The notes: generated by a model not told the origin, from the letters alone. DNA of 22,573 nt from JAYEKL01 sp034660995 (GCA_034660995.1 JAYEKL010000017.1:1-22573), one strand, 5' to 3'; shown: positions 6,310 to 17,000, numbered from the stretch's first letter. Program-made: numbers and translations.

Positions 6310-7101
6310 CTACGGTCCTATAAATTCTATTTCACCTTCAAAAAAAATTTCTTCTTCTTTATCTTCAGATACATCACTTTCTAAAAAATCATCTGGAATG
6401 GGTTCAAACTTTTTTTCATAAATTATATTTCTTACTTGTCTAGTAGTTCTATTAAATCTGTTCGTAGCTTCAATAACAATAATATTATTGCCAGATTCCA
6501 ATATAATTATTTCACTAAAATAACCATCAGAATCAATAAAAACATCTTCCTCATTTATCTTTAAAGTTGCCTGAGCTTCTGTTTGCCCGGCAACTTCTAT
6601 TTCCGACTTATCTGATATTTGATCCGCGACCGGACTTGAAATAAAAAGATATGGCGTTGAATTAAAAGAACTTATCTGATGCCATAAATAATATCCAACA
6701 ATAGACAAGAATAATAAACTAAGAACAACAGTCAATATTTTAGGAGTTATTATTATATAATTAGAAACTAAAAATTTCCTTTCTTTATTGATTTTTCTTT
6801 TGGGATTTTTCTTATTTTCAACTTTATCATCAATCGCTTTTTCCTTGCTATATAAATCAACCATTTTTTGCGCGTTAAATCCAACAAACTGCGCGTAGCT
6901 TCTAATAAACCCTTTAACATAAACATCAGGAGGAAGTTTGTCGTAATTATTTTCTTCAAGATCTTCAAGATAGCTCACCTTTATTTTCAGCTTTTCGCTG
7001 ATTTCTTTAATTGAAATTCCTATTTCTTCTCTTTTCTTTTTTAAACATTCTCCGGCAGTTACAGTAATATTTACTTTTTTAGTTTTAAATCGAGTTAACA
7101 T
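6310..7101 (-). CDS. RodZ-like membrane protein: HTH domain, one TM helix, Ig-like tail
   Basis: This 263-residue bitopic membrane protein has a cytosolic helix-turn-helix domain of the RodZ type (about 17-77; GECLKKKREEIGISIKEISEKL, then the RodZ-typical YVKGFIRSYAQFVG). A basic stretch (98-109) leads to a single membrane helix at 114-140 (ITPKILTVVLSLLFLSIVGYYLW). The outer part (about 151-230) is not the usual RodZ C-terminal domain but a single Ig-like/glucodextranase-B-like repeat (EVAGQTEAQATLKINEEDVF, then DSDGYFSEIIIL and NIIVIEATNRFN), ending in an acidic tail. RodZ links MreB filaments to the cell-wall elongation machinery; whether mreB is present cannot be seen here. The ATG at 7101 has no Shine-Dalgarno and is preceded by ATTGTTAA-type repeats. 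It lies between ftsK and recA on the same strand. Architecture is clear; the MreB link is inference. Confidence 0.85.
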   Translation of the reverse strand: MLTRFKTKKVNITVTAGECLKKKREEIGISIKEISEKLKIKVSYLEDLEENNYDKLPPDVYVKGFIRSYAQFVGFNAQKMVDLYSKEKAIDDKVENKKNPKRKINKERKFLVSNYIIITPKILTVVLSLLFLSIVGYYLWHQISSFNSTPYLFISSPVADQISDKSEIEVAGQTEAQATLKINEEDVFIDSDGYFSEIIILESGNNIIVIEATNRFNRTTRQVRNIIYEKKFEPIPDDFLESDVSEDKEEEIFFEGEIEFIGP

Positions 7102-7107
7102 TTAAAT

Positions 7108-7139
7108 AAATTGTTAAATTGTTCTATTGTTAAATTGTC
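7108..7139. repeat. 8-bp A/T repeat directly before the RodZ-like gene
   Basis: Four units on the plus strand (ATTGTTAA, ATTGTTCT, ATTGTTAA, then ATTGTCA) lie immediately 5' of the start codon at 7101 and fill the place where a ribosome binding site would be. Confidence 0.6.
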
Positions 7140-7150
7140 ATTCACTCGCT

Positions 7151-7181
7151 GGCTCCATAGTCCCTTTAGGGCTGTGGAGCC
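7151..7181. repeat. REP-like palindrome, single copy
   Basis: A 31-base hairpin, GGCTCCATAG at one end and CTGTGGAGCC at the other, with CCC/GGG continuing the stem around a short loop. It belongs to the same family as the copies at 9905, 9994, 19937, 20083 and 21718. It lies between ftsK and the RodZ-like gene. Confidence 0.85.
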
Positions 7182-7265
7182 TGTTTGCAAAATCTGAAAT
7201 TTAGGTTTTAATCTGTAAAGATATAATAACAAAGCTACAAACATCGGCAAACAATAACCGAACAT

Positions 7266-7327
7266 CAATTTTCAATTATCAAAATAAACTTGACGGAATT
7301 GTTTGAAAATTTAATGATTGAAAATTG
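7266..7327. repeat. A/T-rich inverted repeat beyond the ftsK 3' end
   Basis: CAATTTTCAAT (7266-7276) is complementary to ATTGAAAATTG (7317-7327), and further copies of GAAAATTG follow to about 7355. No reading frame or promoter stands out in this stretch. It may help end the ftsK transcript. Confidence 0.4.
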
Positions 7328-7363
7328 ATTGAAAATTGGAAATTGATCATTGAAAATTTTATT

Positions 7364-9700
7364 TTATTCTTTTTCCTCACCATCATCTACGCCCTCCCCT
7401 GTCCCATAAACCTCTCTCGGTTTTGCTCCATTTGAAGGACCTATTATTCCTTTGTCTTCCATTGTATCAAGCAAGCGTGCCGCGCGAGAATATCCGATTT
7501 TAAGTCTTCTTTGCAAAAGTGTAGCAGAAGCTTTTTCAGCAACTTTAACAGCCTCAACCGCATCGTCATATAAATCATCATCCGCGTCATTACCGCTTTC
7601 CTCTCCGTTAAATTCCAAGGATGATTTTTTACTTTCTGTTATTTCTTCGTCATATTCTATTTCTTCTTCTTTTTGGTCTTTGAGAAAACTTACAATTGTC
7701 TGAATCTCTTTTTCAGAAATAAACACTCCCTGAATTCTCTTTGGCTTATTTGAATCCCTAGAAAGATAAAGCATATCTCCGCTTCCCAAAAGTTTTTCAG
7801 CCCCAGACATATCAAGAATAGTTCTAGAATCAATTTGGCTTGCAACTTGAAAAGCGATCCTAGTAGTTATATTCGCTTTAATTAATCCAGTTATAACTTC
7901 AACGGATGGTCTTTGAGTTGAAAGAACTAAATGAATTCCAACAGCCCGAGCCATTTGCGCCAATCTAACAATTGCAGTCTCAACCTCTCTTCCGTGTGTT
8001 GCCATTAAGTCAGCAAGCTCATCAATAACAATCACAAGATAAGGTAAAATTTCTCTTTGTTTATATTTTGTCCGCACAGCTTGATTATATGATTCAATAT
8101 TTCTACAACCCAAATGACTTAAAGTTTCATATCTCTTTTCCATTTCCGAGATTGACCACTTTAAAGAATTAACAGCTTTGTCAGGATCAGTAATAACTGG
8201 CGTTAAAAGATGCGGAATATCATTATAGGGAGTAAGCTCAACTCTTTTTGGATCAACCATAATAAATCTAAGCATTTCTGGAGAATTTTGAAAAAGAAGA
8301 CTAGCAATCAAAGTATTAACGCACACTGTTTTACCACTTCCAGTAGATCCAGCAATCATTAAATGAGGCATTTTTTCAAGATTAGCAAAAATCGCATTGC
8401 CCGCAACATCTCTACCTAAAACAACACTTAAATTAGATTTTTTGTTATAGAATTCAGTAGAACTTAAAATATTTTTTAATCCAACCATTGCAACTGACTG
8501 GTTCGGAAGTTCAAGACCGATCCATGATTTCCCGGGAATCGGAGCTTCTATCCGAAGCGATCTAGCAGCTAGCGCAAGAGCAAGGTCATTTTGAAGCGTA
8601 GTTATTCTGCTCAGTTTTATTCCAACCGCTGGCTTTAGGGTGTATTGGGTAACAGTAGGACCAACATTCACCTCTCCCATCTCAACTTCAATACCAAAAT
8701 TAGCCAATGTTCTTTTAATAATATTTGAGTTAACTTTTATATCTCCGCTCGTAGGCTCACTATCTTTTCCATTTAAAAGACTGAGGGGAGGAACTTTCCA
8801 ATCTTTTGCTTTTTGTTTGGATTTGTCCATATCATTAACAAATTCATCCTCAACGCTTTCTATCTCTTCTCTATCATCTTCGCTATCATTTTCCTCACTA
8901 ATATCACTCTCATCTTCTATAGTCTTAATAGAAAATTTCGGCTCTTTTTTATTTTTTCCAATTTTTTTTGCAAGAGAGGAAAGTATGCCTTCTTTTTTCT
9001 CTTTACTTTTTCCAACTATATTAATTTTGATATTGTCATCGTCTTCTCCTTTATCATTCTCTTCTTCATCTTCGTATTCATCGTCTTCTTCGTCTTCTAC
9101 TTCATTTTCTACTCCGTTTTTTTCTCTATTTTTTTTATCAAGATTAAGCTTATTAGTTTTTCTCTTAAATTTAATTTTTCCCAATAGATCAATAAATGCT
9201 ATGTCAAAGATCAAGAGAAAAGATATTAAAAGTAATGCTGAAATAATAATCAAACCTCCCCACTTGCCAGCTAAGCTAACTAGAGCCCATGCTAAAATCG
9301 CGCCTAAAATACCGCCGCCGCCGCCCGCTTTCGCAATTTCAAACATTGCAGCCGGATCATAAAAAATATGCATAAAAGAAAGCGCGGAAAAAACCATTAT
9401 TATTATTCCAAACACAGAAACCCTGCTTTCAAAAATACTTTCTGATTTAAGCATTTTCCATCCCCATAAAATTAAAGCAAAAGGAAAAAGAACAGCTCCC
9501 CAACCAAACAAAATATTTATAATTCCATTCAATTTTTCTCCAAGTCCGCCAGCTAAATTCACAAAACTCAAAATACTTAAAAGCGCCAAAACAAAAAGAA
9601 AGATAGCTATTACATCTTTTTTGATCCAATCATCAATTTCAATTCGCGAAAAACCAAATGATAAATTATTATAACTTCTTTTTTTTCTTCTTCTTGACAT
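7364..9700 (-). CDS. ftsK: DNA translocase FtsK/SpoIIIE
   Basis: This 778-residue membrane-anchored motor pumps chromosomal DNA through the closing septum and links segregation to division. Hydrophobic helices fill about residues 25-170, with a Gly-rich turn (KAGGGGGILG) before the last. A strongly acidic low-complexity linker spans roughly 190-300. The motor follows, with the alpha/beta region around VEMGEVNVGPTVTQYTLKPA, Walker A GSTGSGKT near 450, FIMVDPKRVEL, Walker B LVIVIDELADLM near 555, and RAVGIHLVLSTQRPS. A C-terminal gamma winged helix (about 720-775; LLQRRLKIGYSRAARLLDTM) would read KOPS-like polar sequences. Walker residues are intact. An open frame on the opposite strand across the linker is only the mirror of Asp/Glu codons. 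It is probably first in a series with the RodZ-like gene and recA. Confidence 0.97.
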   Translation of the reverse strand: MSRRRKKRSYNNLSFGFSRIEIDDWIKKDVIAIFLFVLALLSILSFVNLAGGLGEKLNGIINILFGWGAVLFPFALILWGWKMLKSESIFESRVSVFGIIIMVFSALSFMHIFYDPAAMFEIAKAGGGGGILGAILAWALVSLAGKWGGLIIISALLLISFLLIFDIAFIDLLGKIKFKRKTNKLNLDKKNREKNGVENEVEDEEDDEYEDEEENDKGEDDDNIKINIVGKSKEKKEGILSSLAKKIGKNKKEPKFSIKTIEDESDISEENDSEDDREEIESVEDEFVNDMDKSKQKAKDWKVPPLSLLNGKDSEPTSGDIKVNSNIIKRTLANFGIEVEMGEVNVGPTVTQYTLKPAVGIKLSRITTLQNDLALALAARSLRIEAPIPGKSWIGLELPNQSVAMVGLKNILSSTEFYNKKSNLSVVLGRDVAGNAIFANLEKMPHLMIAGSTGSGKTVCVNTLIASLLFQNSPEMLRFIMVDPKRVELTPYNDIPHLLTPVITDPDKAVNSLKWSISEMEKRYETLSHLGCRNIESYNQAVRTKYKQREILPYLVIVIDELADLMATHGREVETAIVRLAQMARAVGIHLVLSTQRPSVEVITGLIKANITTRIAFQVASQIDSRTILDMSGAEKLLGSGDMLYLSRDSNKPKRIQGVFISEKEIQTIVSFLKDQKEEEIEYDEEITESKKSSLEFNGEESGNDADDDLYDDAVEAVKVAEKASATLLQRRLKIGYSRAARLLDTMEDKGIIGPSNGAKPREVYGTGEGVDDGEEKE

Positions 9701-9786
9701 AAACCAATTAATTTAACTTACTTAGGGACTATTCCCTTCTTGAGAGAGGAATTATAAGAAAATCAGCAGAGCCTACTTACCGTTCT

Positions 9787-9815
9787 ATTATAGCTTAAAA
9801 TTACGGTTAAAGCAA
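9787..9815 (-). promoter_or_regulatory. Likely promoter of ftsK
   Basis: On the minus strand TTGCTT (9815-9810), a 17-base spacer and a consensus TATAAT (9792-9787). The leader to the ftsK start would be about 80 bases. Confidence 0.5.
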
Positions 9816-9904
9816 AAAGTACAATTCGAATTGCTAAATGGTTAAATTGCTAGTTCCATGGTCATGAAAGAACGTGAAATCTAAATGCAAGGCAGTTACA
9901 AAAA

Positions 9905-10024
9905 GGCTCCACAGCCCTAGCGGGACTATGGAGCCAACATTTGTTTTAGAATTAAAAATTCAGTCATTTAAAATTGATTTGAGGAATTGTGTTGGCTCCA
10001 TAGTGGCTTTAGCTCTGTGGAGCC
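9905..10024. repeat. Inverted pair of REP-like palindromes after rpoC
   Basis: Two 31-base hairpins, 9905-9935 and 9994-10024, face opposite ways, so the whole block is itself an inverted repeat. Each outer end has the AAAAAGGCTCC / GGAGCCTTTTT form and each inner end has GGAGCCAACA / TGTTGGCTCC. Read from rpoC on the minus strand, the second hairpin is followed by TTTTT, so it could terminate the rpoBC transcript. The rest of the 343-base gap between rpoC and ftsK holds the ftsK promoter and A/T repeats. Confidence 0.85.
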
Positions 10025-10042
10025 TTTTTGCTATAACTCTGC

Positions 10043-13000
10043 TTATTCCTTTTCCTTGTCTATATTCCTAAAATACCCTGTTCCAGATGGGATTAACCTT
10101 CCGATAATTACATTTTCTTTGAGACCTCTAAGTTTATCTTCTTTCCCGGTAATAGCGGCGCCGATCAGAACGCGCGCGGTTTCTTGGAAAGAAGCGGCAG
10201 ATAAGAAACTTTCTGTAGTAAGAGACGCTTTTGTTATTCCTAAAAGTAATTGTTCGGCAACAGCGGGGTTTTTTTGCTTGTCTGTTACGCCTTTATTTTC
10301 TTTGTTTTCTTCCTTAATCTTATTATTAGCTTCAGTCAATTGAGCCTTTTCTACAATATCTCCTATTAACAAATTAGTATCTCCCATATCTTTAATACGA
10401 ACCCTTGAAAGCATTTGCCTTATAATTATTTCAATATGCTTATCATCAATACCTTCTCCTTGAGAAGTATAAACTTGCTGTACTTCTTTAATAATATATC
10501 TTTGAACTTCTTTAATTTCTTTTAGTTCAAATAGTTCATGAATATCAACATGTCCTTCAACTAATTGTTGCCCTGCCGTTATTAGTTCGCCTTTTTTAAC
10601 TAAGATTGAAGTATCTTTATCAATCACATAACTTTTCACATCTTCAACTTCTTCTTTATCAATTACTTCTTCTATTTCTGGTTTAAATTTAATATGAATG
10701 ATCCTTGAATCTTTGGTTTCTTCAATTTCCTTAACCTTACCGTCAACTTCAGAAATAATTGCTTTCCCTTTCGGAGATCTTGCTTCAAAAATTTCTTCAA
10801 CTCTAGGAAGCCCTTGCGTAATATCCTTGCCAGCAACTCCCCCGCTATGAAATGTTCTCATAGTAAGCTGAGTTCCAGGTTCTCCAATCGCCTGAGCAGT
10901 AACTATTCCAACTGCTTGTCCTATATCTACTAATTTGTTCTTTCCAAGATCATATCCATAACATGCCTGACATATTCCTCTTTTCGCCTTACAATTAACA
11001 ATACTCCTAACCCACACTCTTTCAATTCCTACTTTTTCTATTTTTTCAGCGCTTTCTTTGCTAATTTGACTATTAGCTTTAACAATAACTTTCTTAGTTT
11101 TTGGATTTTTTATATCTTTTAAGGCAGTTCTTCCCCTTAATCTCATTGATATTGTTCGTCCTATGCCTGAATGTTCATCAGCAATAACCTCGGTCCCTTC
11201 TGTATCATGACAATCCTTTTCATGAATAATAACATCCTGCGCAACATCAACAAGTCTTCTAGTTAGATAACCAGCTGTTGAAGTTCTAAGAGCTGTATCA
11301 GCCATTCCTTTCCTAGTACCATGAGTAGATATAAAATACTCCAGAACATTAAAACCTTCTTTAAAACTACTTTTGATAGGAAGCTCAATTGTTTCTCCTG
11401 ATGGATTTACAACCAATCCCTTCATTCCTCCCATTTGAGTTATAACGGCCCAATTACTTCTTGCTCCAGAATTAATCATATATGCTACAGAACTTTCTTC
11501 TCCAATAGTATTTGGAATTTCCTGAGATATTTTACTCTTAATATCATTCCAAACCTCTATTGATTTTACCCTTCTCTCATTTTCCGTAAGCAATCCTTCT
11601 TCATATTGTTCTCTAATTTCATCAACATCATTATCTCCTTTTTTTATAAGATCTTTTTTCACATCTGGAATTTTAACATCGTTCATCCCCCAGCTTAACC
11701 CAGATTTAGTTGCGTATTTGAATCCAATATTTTTAATTTTATCAATCAATTTTACAGTTTTTTCCTCTCCAATAATATCCAAGGCATCTGCTATAAGATC
11801 CTTTAAAGCTCCAGAATCCATAACCTTATTTATAAATATCAATTCTTTTGGAAGCGACTGATTAAAAATTATACGTCCGACAGTGGTCTCAATAAATTTT
11901 TCTGTAGAAGTTGAAACCGAAGACTCAGTTTTGCCCCATGAGTTATTTCTAAGTTTTATTCTAGTTCTAAGATTAATCAGTCCGAGTTCATAAGAAACTA
12001 TCGCTTCTTCAAAAGAGTTAAAAACTCTCTTTTTCTCTTCTGCTTCATCTATAATTTTAGTCATATAATAACAACCGAGTACTATATCTTGAGAAGGAAC
12101 TACAATCGGCTCTCCAGTCGCTGGCTTTAAAAGATTTTTAGAAGAAAGCATTATTTCTCTTGATTCGTTCTGAGCTTCTTTCGTAAGCGGAAGATGCACA
12201 GCCATCTGATCTCCATCAAAATCAGCATTAAATGCCTTACAAACCATCGGATGGATTTGAATAGCTTTTCCCTCAATCAAAATAGGATAAAAAGCTTGAA
12301 TTCCAAGACGATGTAAAGTAGGAGCGCGATTAAGAAGAACTGCCTTATTTTTAATTACTTCTTCTAAAATATCCCAAACTTCTGTTATTCCTTGCTCTAT
12401 TAGCTTATTCGCGCTTCTTACATTATATGCAAAACTTCTTTCTATAAGTTCTTTCATCACAAAAGGCTTAAAAAGTTCCAGAGCCATTTTTTTAGGAAGT
12501 CCGCATTGATCAAGTCTTAAATTCGGACCAATAACAATTACTGAACGCGCCGAATAATCTACTCGTTTACCAAGAAGATTTTGTCTAAACCTCCCTTGCT
12601 TTCCTTTTAACATATCCGCAAGAGATCTTAACTGTCTTCTCTTGCCAGTAGCCGCCATTGTTGCTTGCCCTCTTCTAGCGCTATTATCAATAAGCGCGTC
12701 AACAGCTTCTTGCAACATTCTTTTTTCATTTCTAGAAATAACTTCTGGAGCCCCAAGTTCTATTAATTTTTTAAGGCGATTATTTCTATTAATAACTCTT
12801 CTGTAAAGATCATTAAGATCAGAGGTCGCAAACCTTCCGCCATCCAACTGAACCATCGGCCTTAAATCTGGAGGTATCACTGGAATAACTGTTAAACACA
12901 TCCATTCCGGCTTTATATCAGCTTTCACAAAACCTCTTACCAAACGCAATCTTTTCATTATCTTTTTCCTCTGCGCAGAAGACTTTGGTAGCTCAATAAT

Positions 13001-13750
13001 CTCTTTTTCTAATTTTTTAGCCAATTTTTTCAAATCAATATCATGCAATGCTTTTTTTACAGCGCTAGTTCCTATGTCAGCCTTGAAAACAGATGCATAT
13101 TTTAAAGAAAGATTTCTATATTCAATTTCTGAAATAACTTTAAGTTTTTTAATACTTCGAAGTTCTTCTTTTGCTTTGTCTCTTGCTTCCTTAATATCAT
13201 TAATCTCAGGAACCGTTAAAGTCTTTTTTCCGCCCCCGATGCCTCTCGAGGACAAGCTTTTAACTTTTGATTTATATTCAGCTTCAATTTGATCAGAAAT
13301 CACCTTTCTTTCTTCTTCGTTGACATGTATTATTAAATAACTTGCAAAATAAATAACTTTTTCTAATTCCTGAATAGACATATTAAGCACTAAGCCAATA
13401 CTTGACGGAACTCCTCTTAAAAACCAAACATGAGAAATAGGCACGGCTAGTTTTATGTATCCCATTCTTTCTCTTCTAACTATTGATTTCGTAACTTCTA
13501 CCCCACACTTATCACAAACAATACCTTTATATCGTATTCTTTTATATTTTCCACAATAACATTCCCAATCTTTTGTTGGTCCAAATATTTTTTCACAAAA
13601 CAACCCATCTTTTTCTGGTCTTTGAGTCCTATAATTTATAGTTTCTGGCTTAATAACTTCTCCGCAAGACCAGTCTAAAATCTCTTCCGGACTAGCAAGC
13701 TTAAGTCGAACTGCCTCAAAGTCCTCGACTTTTACGCCTATATTTGTCAT
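10043..13750 (-). CDS. rpoC: DNA-directed RNA polymerase subunit beta'
   Basis: This 1235-residue clamp and catalytic subunit has the N-terminal zinc site at C64, C66, C79 and C82 (ECYCGKYKRIRYKGIVCDKC), the same spacing as in E. coli. The active-site loop NADFDGDQM is at 508-516, with D510, D512 and D514 holding the catalytic magnesium. LLGKRVDYSARSVIVIGP (switch 2/rudder region) and NRAPTLHRLGIQAF are intact. The trigger-loop region is within STHGTRKGMADTALRTSTAGYLTRRL, the second zinc site includes NCKAKRGICQACYG, and VTAQAIGEPGTQLTMRTFHSGG follows. The C-terminal SFLSAASFQETARVL helix is present. At 1235 residues it lacks the large proteobacterial insertion. It is transcribed behind rpoB, but the gap of about 310 bases is much larger than usual. 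The leader before ATG 13750 has no Shine-Dalgarno. Confidence 0.98.
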   Translation of the reverse strand: MTNIGVKVEDFEAVRLKLASPEEILDWSCGEVIKPETINYRTQRPEKDGLFCEKIFGPTKDWECYCGKYKRIRYKGIVCDKCGVEVTKSIVRRERMGYIKLAVPISHVWFLRGVPSSIGLVLNMSIQELEKVIYFASYLIIHVNEEERKVISDQIEAEYKSKVKSLSSRGIGGGKKTLTVPEINDIKEARDKAKEELRSIKKLKVISEIEYRNLSLKYASVFKADIGTSAVKKALHDIDLKKLAKKLEKEIIELPKSSAQRKKIMKRLRLVRGFVKADIKPEWMCLTVIPVIPPDLRPMVQLDGGRFATSDLNDLYRRVINRNNRLKKLIELGAPEVISRNEKRMLQEAVDALIDNSARRGQATMAATGKRRQLRSLADMLKGKQGRFRQNLLGKRVDYSARSVIVIGPNLRLDQCGLPKKMALELFKPFVMKELIERSFAYNVRSANKLIEQGITEVWDILEEVIKNKAVLLNRAPTLHRLGIQAFYPILIEGKAIQIHPMVCKAFNADFDGDQMAVHLPLTKEAQNESREIMLSSKNLLKPATGEPIVVPSQDIVLGCYYMTKIIDEAEEKKRVFNSFEEAIVSYELGLINLRTRIKLRNNSWGKTESSVSTSTEKFIETTVGRIIFNQSLPKELIFINKVMDSGALKDLIADALDIIGEEKTVKLIDKIKNIGFKYATKSGLSWGMNDVKIPDVKKDLIKKGDNDVDEIREQYEEGLLTENERRVKSIEVWNDIKSKISQEIPNTIGEESSVAYMINSGARSNWAVITQMGGMKGLVVNPSGETIELPIKSSFKEGFNVLEYFISTHGTRKGMADTALRTSTAGYLTRRLVDVAQDVIIHEKDCHDTEGTEVIADEHSGIGRTISMRLRGRTALKDIKNPKTKKVIVKANSQISKESAEKIEKVGIERVWVRSIVNCKAKRGICQACYGYDLGKNKLVDIGQAVGIVTAQAIGEPGTQLTMRTFHSGGVAGKDITQGLPRVEEIFEARSPKGKAIISEVDGKVKEIEETKDSRIIHIKFKPEIEEVIDKEEVEDVKSYVIDKDTSILVKKGELITAGQQLVEGHVDIHELFELKEIKEVQRYIIKEVQQVYTSQGEGIDDKHIEIIIRQMLSRVRIKDMGDTNLLIGDIVEKAQLTEANNKIKEENKENKGVTDKQKNPAVAEQLLLGITKASLTTESFLSAASFQETARVLIGAAITGKEDKLRGLKENVIIGRLIPSGTGYFRNIDKEKE

Positions 13751-13754
13751 AAAA

Positions 13755-13790
13755 TTATATTGTTAAAAAATTATAAAGTTATATTGTTGA
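13755..13790. repeat. A/T repeat in the rpoC leader
   Basis: ATATTGTTAA and ATATTGTTGA units within about 40 bases of the rpoC start. In the sense of rpoC the unit reads TTAACAATAT. G is almost absent in this leader. Confidence 0.5.
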
Positions 13791-13856
13791 ATAATTATTA
13801 TTATTAAGAATACTAGACTAATACAGTGAAAGAGCAACGAGATAAATTATCAAGCG

Positions 13857-13931
13857 CCAAATTCAAAATTTTAAATTCCAAATAAATTCAAATACTTAAA
13901 ATTCTAAACCGTTTTGAATTTTGAATTTTGG
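13857..13931. repeat. A/T-rich inverted repeat between rpoB and rpoC
   Basis: CCAAATTCAAAATT near 13857 is imperfectly complementary to GTTTTGAATTTTGAATTTTGG (shown in two parts: GTTTTGAATT and TTGAATTTTGG) ending at 13931. It sits in the roughly 310-base gap between rpoB and rpoC, which contains no gene and no clear promoter. It may be an inserted repeat that expanded a normally tight intergenic space. Confidence 0.45.
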
Positions 13932-14060
13932 TCATTGTAGCTTATTTGTTATTTGCAATTTTGGATTTGTAATTTAAACTGTCGTTGTAAGTAAGTTCAA
14001 TAATAATATTCAACAATACGGCAATAGAACAATTTAAATTTCTAATTTCATTTATTTAAT

Positions 14061-17000
14061 TTACGACTCTTTTTCATCATTTTTTTTATCTTCCTCTTCT
14101 TTTTCAATTTTCTCTTCTTTCGTTTTGATAAGATCAACGCTCAAACCAAGAGCTTTTAATTCATTTACTAAAACATGAAACGAAGCAGGAATGTGCGGAC
14201 TTTTTATTGATTCACCTTTAATAATTGCTTCATACGCTTTTGATCTTCCAAGAACATCGTCTGATTTTATAGTCAACACTTCTTGCAAGCTATGCGCGGC
14301 TCCGTGTCCTTCAAGCGCCCAAACCTCCATCTCTCCAAACCTCTGTCCTCCAAATTGAGCCTTTCCTCCAAGCGGTTGCTGTGTAATGAGAGAGTATGGA
14401 CCGATAGAACGCATATGTATTTTATCTTCAACAAGATGATTTAATTTTAGTATATAGGTAATTCCTACAGTAGATTTGTTTTCAAAAGCATTTCCAGTTT
14501 TTCCATCGTAAAGCTGAACTTTTCCATCTTCAGGAAGATCAACTTTTTTAAGCTCCTCTTTTATTTGCTTTTCAGTAACACCAGCCAAGGAAGGACAAGC
14601 AACTTTATATCCTTGCTTACTTGCCGCCCAGCCAAGATGAGTTTCCAAAATTTGACCAATATTCATACGACTAGCAACACCAAGCGGATTTAAAACTATA
14701 TCAACATGAGTTCCATCTTCTAAATAAGGCATATCTTCAACGGGAAGAATTGTTGAAATAACACCTTTATTTCCATGTCTACCAGCTAATTTATCTCCAA
14801 CCTGAATTTTTCTCAATTGCGCGACACTTACTTGTATCTTTTTTATAACACCGCCAGAAAGCTTATCTCCTTGATCTCTTGAAAAGATTTTCACATCAAC
14901 TACTTTTCCTTGTTCACCATGTTGCAAATACAAAGAAGTATCTTTCACATCTCTTGCCTTTTCACCAAAAATAGACCTTAACAATCTTTCTTCTGCTGTT
15001 AAATCACTTTCTCCTTTTGGTGTAATTTTCCCAATCAAAATATCTCCAGATCTAACCTCTGCTCCAATTCTTATAATTCCGTCTTCATCCAAATCTTTTA
15101 GTTTCTCTTCTCCAACATTAGGAATATCCCTAGTTACAATTTCTGGACCAAGTTTTGTGTCCCTAACATCAATTGAAAAATTTTCAATATGAATTGAACT
15201 AAATCTATCGTCCTCAACAACTTTTTGTGAAAGTATTATAGCATCTTCAAAATTACATCCGCTCCAAGATATAAATGCTACCAATAAATTTTGACCAAGA
15301 GCAAGTTCTCCATCTTCAGTACCTGAACTATCAGCAATAATATCTCCCTTTTTAACCAACTCTCCCTTTTTAACCCTTGGATATTGCGTTATACATGTCG
15401 CAGCGTTTGACCTGACAAAACTAGAAAGATTATATTCCGTAAATCCTGAATCCGAATTCTTAATTTTTATATGAGACCCATCAACTTCAACAACCTTTCC
15501 ATTTGTTTGCGAAAAAACAACATGCCCAGAATCAAACGCAGCTTTCTCTTCAAGACCAGTTCCAACAACTGGAGATTGCGGAGTAATACAAGTAACAGCT
15601 TGGCGTTGCATATTTGATCCCATCAATGCTCTATGCGCGTCATCATGCTCAAGAAAGGGAATAAGCGATGTTGCAACACTGATTGCCTGACTTGGCGATA
15701 CATCCATAAAATTTACTTTTTCTGACTGAATTATCCCGGGTTGTCCCTTAATTCTTGCCTGAATTTCTTTTTGAATAAATTTACCAGTACTTTTATCAAA
15801 AGGAACACTGGCATGAGCAATAGTAGCCTTTTCTTCTTCGGTAGCATCTAAATACACTACCTTGTCTGTTACCTTACCATCTTTAACTTTTCTGTATGGA
15901 GTTTCCAAAAACCCATACTCGTTCACCTCTCCGTAAGTAGCAAGATGTCCAACCAAACCAATATTTGGACCTTCTGGAGTTTGAATTGGACAGATTCTCC
16001 CATAATGGCTACGATGCACATCACGAACTTCAAAACCAGCTCTTTCTCTTGTAAGCCCTCCCGGACCCATAGCAGAAAGACGCCTCTTATGTTCAAGCTC
16101 AGATAGCGGATTTACCTGATCCATAAATTGGCAAAGCTGACTAGACATAAAAAACTCCCTTATAACTGCAATAAGAGGTCTTGTATTTATAAGCTGGGAA
16201 GGAGTAACTGTATTTGAATCAAGAGTACTCATTCTATCTTTAATATTCCTTTCAACTCTCATAAATCCTAATCTAAATCTTTCCTGAATAAGCTCTCCAA
16301 CCATTCTAACTCTTCTATTTCCAAGATGATCAATATCATCTGGGACTGCATCAATAGAATTATTAAGTTTAATTATTTCCTTAACGGTTAAAACCAAATC
16401 ACTAGATTGAAACACTCTATTAGAAACAGAATCCTCTAAATCAATATTAAGTCTTTGGTTCATTTTATGTCTTCCAACCTTGCCAAGATCATATCTATCA
16501 AACTTAAAGAACATTCCTTCAATCAACTGTTTAGCATTATCAGCAGTTGCTAAATCCCCAGGTCTAATCCTTTTATAAACATCAATAAATCCTTCGGCTT
16601 GAGATTTTGCTAAATCTTTTTTAATAGTTTCTTCTATAAATTTCACACTCCCAGTATCAACATCAGAAAACAATTTTAGCAAACCCTCGTCAGATCCCTC
16701 TTTAAAGGCTCTAAGCAAAGCAGTAACAGCCACCTTTCTTTTCTTATCTATTCTAACAAAAATAGCGCCGCTTGCTTCTGTTTCTATTTCAAGCCACGCT
16801 CCTCTTGTTGGAATTAATTTTGCGCCAAAATATCTTTTATCTTCTTTCTCAGAAGAAACACTAAAAAATACTCCAGGAGATTTTATAAGCTGTCCTACAA
16901 CTACTCTTTCTACCCCATTAATAATAAAAGTTCCACGCTCTGTCATAAGTGGGAACTCTCCAAAATAAATTTCTTGTTCTTTTTTTGCTTTAGTTTTTAC

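Noticed and set aside
8640..9362. 240-codon Ser-rich frame on the plus strand
   Set aside because: It is the mirror of the Asp/Glu codons of the FtsK linker and motor; FtsK is certain.
9701..10042. Searched for a tRNA or small gene between rpoC and ftsK
   Set aside because: No cloverleaf with the TTCRA arm was seen and the space is accounted for by the REP pair, A/T repeats and the ftsK promoter.
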